Below are positions 5,577 to 7,151 of a DNA stretch of 7,151 nt, in pieces; the first letter of the stretch is position 1, and the number at the start of each line of letters is the position of its first letter. Both the position numbers and the translations under genes were made by a program. This DNA is from an uncultured Selenomonadales bacterium (GTDB lineage: Bacteria > Bacillota > Negativicutes > Selenomonadales > Selenomonadaceae), in assembly GCA_947167555.1 (NCBI GenBank), contig CAMVIO010000101.1, positions 1-7,151 on the forward strand. Reading direction: 5' to 3'. The notes below the pieces were generated by a model. The model did not search any database. It was not told the origin of the DNA and saw only the letters and a program-made list of their open reading frames with translations.

Positions 5577-6731
5577 TTGAAGATCATGTTTTCCGCCGGA
5601 GAAGCCTCCGGCGATCTTCACGGCGCGCGTCTGGCGGAGAGCGTGAAGCGCATCGTGCCGGAGGCGGAGCTTTTCGGCTTCGGCGGCACGCAGATGGCTT
5701 CGGCGGGCGTCCGGCTCGTCGCGGATTGTGCCGCGTACAGCGTCATGGGCGTTTGGGAAGTGCTGATGAATCTTTCCCGCATCCTTTCTCTTCTGGATCT
5801 CCTGACCGAGACGATGAAGCGGGAAAAGCCCGATCTGCTCGTTTTGATTGATTATCCCGATTTCAATTGGCGGCTCGCGAAGCGCGCGAAAACACTCGGC
5901 GTCCGTGTGCTTTCGTATATCCCTCCGTCGGCGTGGGCGTGGCGAAAAGGCCGCGCGAAGTCCTGCGCGAAGCTCGCCGACGAGTTCATAGCGATTTTTC
6001 CCTTCGAACTTCCTGTGTATCAGGCGGCGGGCGCGAACATTTCCTTCGTCGGCAATCCGCTGGTCGACAACGTACGCCCGACGATGACGGCGGAGGAAGC
6101 GCGGACGTTTTTCGGCGTGAAGGACGGCTCCTATCCGATCCTGTTGCTTCCGGGCAGCCGCGTGCAGGAGATCTCTCTTGTCTTCCCTTCGATGCTGGAG
6201 GGCGCGCGGCGAATCGCGGAGGAAAAGCCCGAAGCGGCGTTTTTCCTTCCGGTGGCGCAGGGCATGGATCAGTCGCGCATGGAGCGCATGGCGGCGAAAG
6301 CCGGCGTCCAGATTACGTTCACGCGGGAGCACACTTACGACCTGATGGGCGTCATGGAGTTTGCGTTGGCGACGTCGGGGACCGTTGTGATGGAAGCGGC
6401 GCTGATGGGGCTGCCCTGCATCGTGCTTTACCGTTTGTCGCCGGTTTCCTATTTCATAGGAAAACTTCTCGTACACGTCAAACATTTCAGCCTGCCGAAC
6501 ATCCTGCTCGACGAGATGGTGCAGCCGGAGCTTTTGCAGGACGAGGTAAATCCCGAGCGAATCCTTTCGGAAGCGCGCCGATTCTGGGCGGAGCCGGGCC
6601 ATGCGGAGCATGTCAAGGCGCGTCTGGCGGAGGCCTGTGAACGATTGGGACCGCCGGGCTCCGCGGTGCGCGTGGCGCAGCGGATCGTCGACGCGGCGCG
6701 CGGCGGGAAAATGGCGGAGGAAACGGCATGA
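5577..6731 (+). CDS. lpxB: Lipid-A-disaccharide synthase
   Basis: A 384-residue GT19-family enzyme. It joins UDP-2,3-diacylglucosamine and lipid X (2,3-diacylglucosamine 1-phosphate) to make the lipid A disaccharide at the inner face of the inner membrane. Family motifs in order: SAGEASGD (6-13), GFGGTQM (34-40), LIDYPDFN (90-97), PPSAWAWR (116-123), FPFE (141-144), FVGNPLVD (157-164, where many relatives have VGHPL), LLPGSRVQEI (190-199), ATSGTVVMEAALMGLPCIVLYR (265-286) and LPNILLDEMVQPELLQ (306-321). Length is typical. The TTG start at 5577 has an excellent GGGAGGAGG ribosome site, and starting at the ATG of residue 4 would remove part of the first beta strand. Its stop overlaps the start of the next gene (ATGA). 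In many Negativicutes lpxB follows lpxI in a large cluster; here it follows rubrerythrin and appears to head its own unit. Confidence 0.96.
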   Translation: MKIMFSAGEASGDLHGARLAESVKRIVPEAELFGFGGTQMASAGVRLVADCAAYSVMGVWEVLMNLSRILSLLDLLTETMKREKPDLLVLIDYPDFNWRLAKRAKTLGVRVLSYIPPSAWAWRKGRAKSCAKLADEFIAIFPFELPVYQAAGANISFVGNPLVDNVRPTMTAEEARTFFGVKDGSYPILLLPGSRVQEISLVFPSMLEGARRIAEEKPEAAFFLPVAQGMDQSRMERMAAKAGVQITFTREHTYDLMGVMEFALATSGTVVMEAALMGLPCIVLYRLSPVSYFIGKLLVHVKHFSLPNILLDEMVQPELLQDEVNPERILSEARRFWAEPGHAEHVKARLAEACERLGPPGSAVRVAQRIVDAARGGKMAEETA

Positions 6732-7151
6732 AGGGATATTTTCGGCTGCTTTCCTATATAAAACCCTATAAAAGACGACTGGTGGAAGCTCTCGTTTGCA
6801 TTGTGGTCGCGGCGGCCGCGAACCTCTATCTGCCTTGGGTCATCAAGGATATGATTGACAAGGTGCTGGCGGCGCGGGACATGGATATGCTTAACCTGAT
6901 TTGCGTCGGTATCGTCGTCATTTTCTTTATCCGTGGGATTTTTTACTACGGGCAGGGATATCTTGTCTCGTATATCGGCCAGCGTGTGATCGTGGACGTG
7001 CGGGATGTGCTGTTCCGGAAAATCCAGAGGTTGCCGATCGCTTTTTTCGACCAACGGCAGACCGGCGAGATCATGAGCTATATCTCCAACGATGTGGCGG
7101 CGCTGCAAAGCGCGCTGGTGGAGCGCATGGTCGAGATGCTGACGGAGAGCG
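6728..7151 (+). CDS. msbA: MsbA-like ABC exporter (partial, N-terminal membrane domain)
   Basis: The first 141 residues are visible; the gene runs off the right edge. The sequence fits the membrane domain of an MsbA/ABCB-type exporter, which flips lipid A core across the inner membrane. Membrane helices lie at about 17-37 and 56-75. YLVSYIGQRVIVDVRDVLFRKIQRLPIAFFDQRQTGEIMSYISNDVAALQS contains the typical coupling-helix pattern FFDxxxTGEI...ND. The ATG overlaps the lpxB stop by four bases (ATGA), with GGAGG 7-8 bases upstream, so the genes are translationally coupled. That pairing supports MsbA over an unrelated multidrug exporter. The ATPase domain is outside the window, so substrate assignment rests on context. 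Confidence 0.85.
   Translation, partial: MKGYFRLLSYIKPYKRRLVEALVCIVVAAAANLYLPWVIKDMIDKVLAARDMDMLNLICVGIVVIFFIRGIFYYGQGYLVSYIGQRVIVDVRDVLFRKIQRLPIAFFDQRQTGEIMSYISNDVAALQSALVERMVEMLTES

Noticed and set aside
5478..6611. A 377-codon open frame on the minus strand opposite lpxB
   Set aside because: Antisense shadow of a strongly supported lpxB with all family motifs; it also crosses the rubrerythrin-lpxB promoter region.

Overview
The window looks like chromosomal DNA from a GC-rich diderm Firmicute (class Negativicutes, perhaps near Selenomonas/Mitsuokella; the genus is a guess). It combines outer-membrane genes of a Gram-negative cell (lipid A synthesis, MsbA-type flippase, Mla-type phospholipid transporter) with a rubrerythrin typical of anaerobes. 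The MlaD protein also carries a C-terminal beta-rich extension of the kind known from Veillonella. No RNA genes, CRISPR arrays, insertion sequences or phage genes were seen.

Layout. (1) Bases 1-1016, minus strand: most of an XRE/HigA-like regulator with a degenerate ImmA/IrrE peptidase domain, running off the left edge. (2) 1017-1186: divergent intergenic region with back-to-back promoters. (3) 1187-4002, plus strand: mlaE-mlaF-mlaD, a tight three-gene operon. (4) 4003-4189: three consecutive inverted repeats, the last a strong bidirectional terminator. (5) 4190-4648, minus strand: a small exported protein with a repeated YDVRRGMYEQEGGSD peptide, not recognised. (6) 4649-4882: divergent promoters and a structured rubrerythrin leader. 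(7) 4883-5416, plus: rubrerythrin, followed by a strong terminator. (8) 5577-7151, plus: lpxB overlapping the start of an msbA-like ABC transporter that runs off the right edge.

How the genes work together. LpxB makes the lipid A disaccharide at the inner membrane and an MsbA-type transporter flips the lipid A core across it. MlaE/F/D forms an ABC-driven phospholipid path between inner and outer membranes. The fused barrel-like C-terminus of MlaD suggests that the MCE protein itself reaches the outer membrane, so no periplasmic MlaC shuttle is needed, and none is present here. Rubrerythrin provides peroxide reduction and is a separate transcription unit.

The most noteworthy items are the MlaD fusion (known in principle from Veillonella), the repeat-bearing exported protein whose repeat copies differ only by silent changes, the two-hairpin rubrerythrin leader, and the loss of the zinc-binding HExxH motif in the XRE-ImmA protein.
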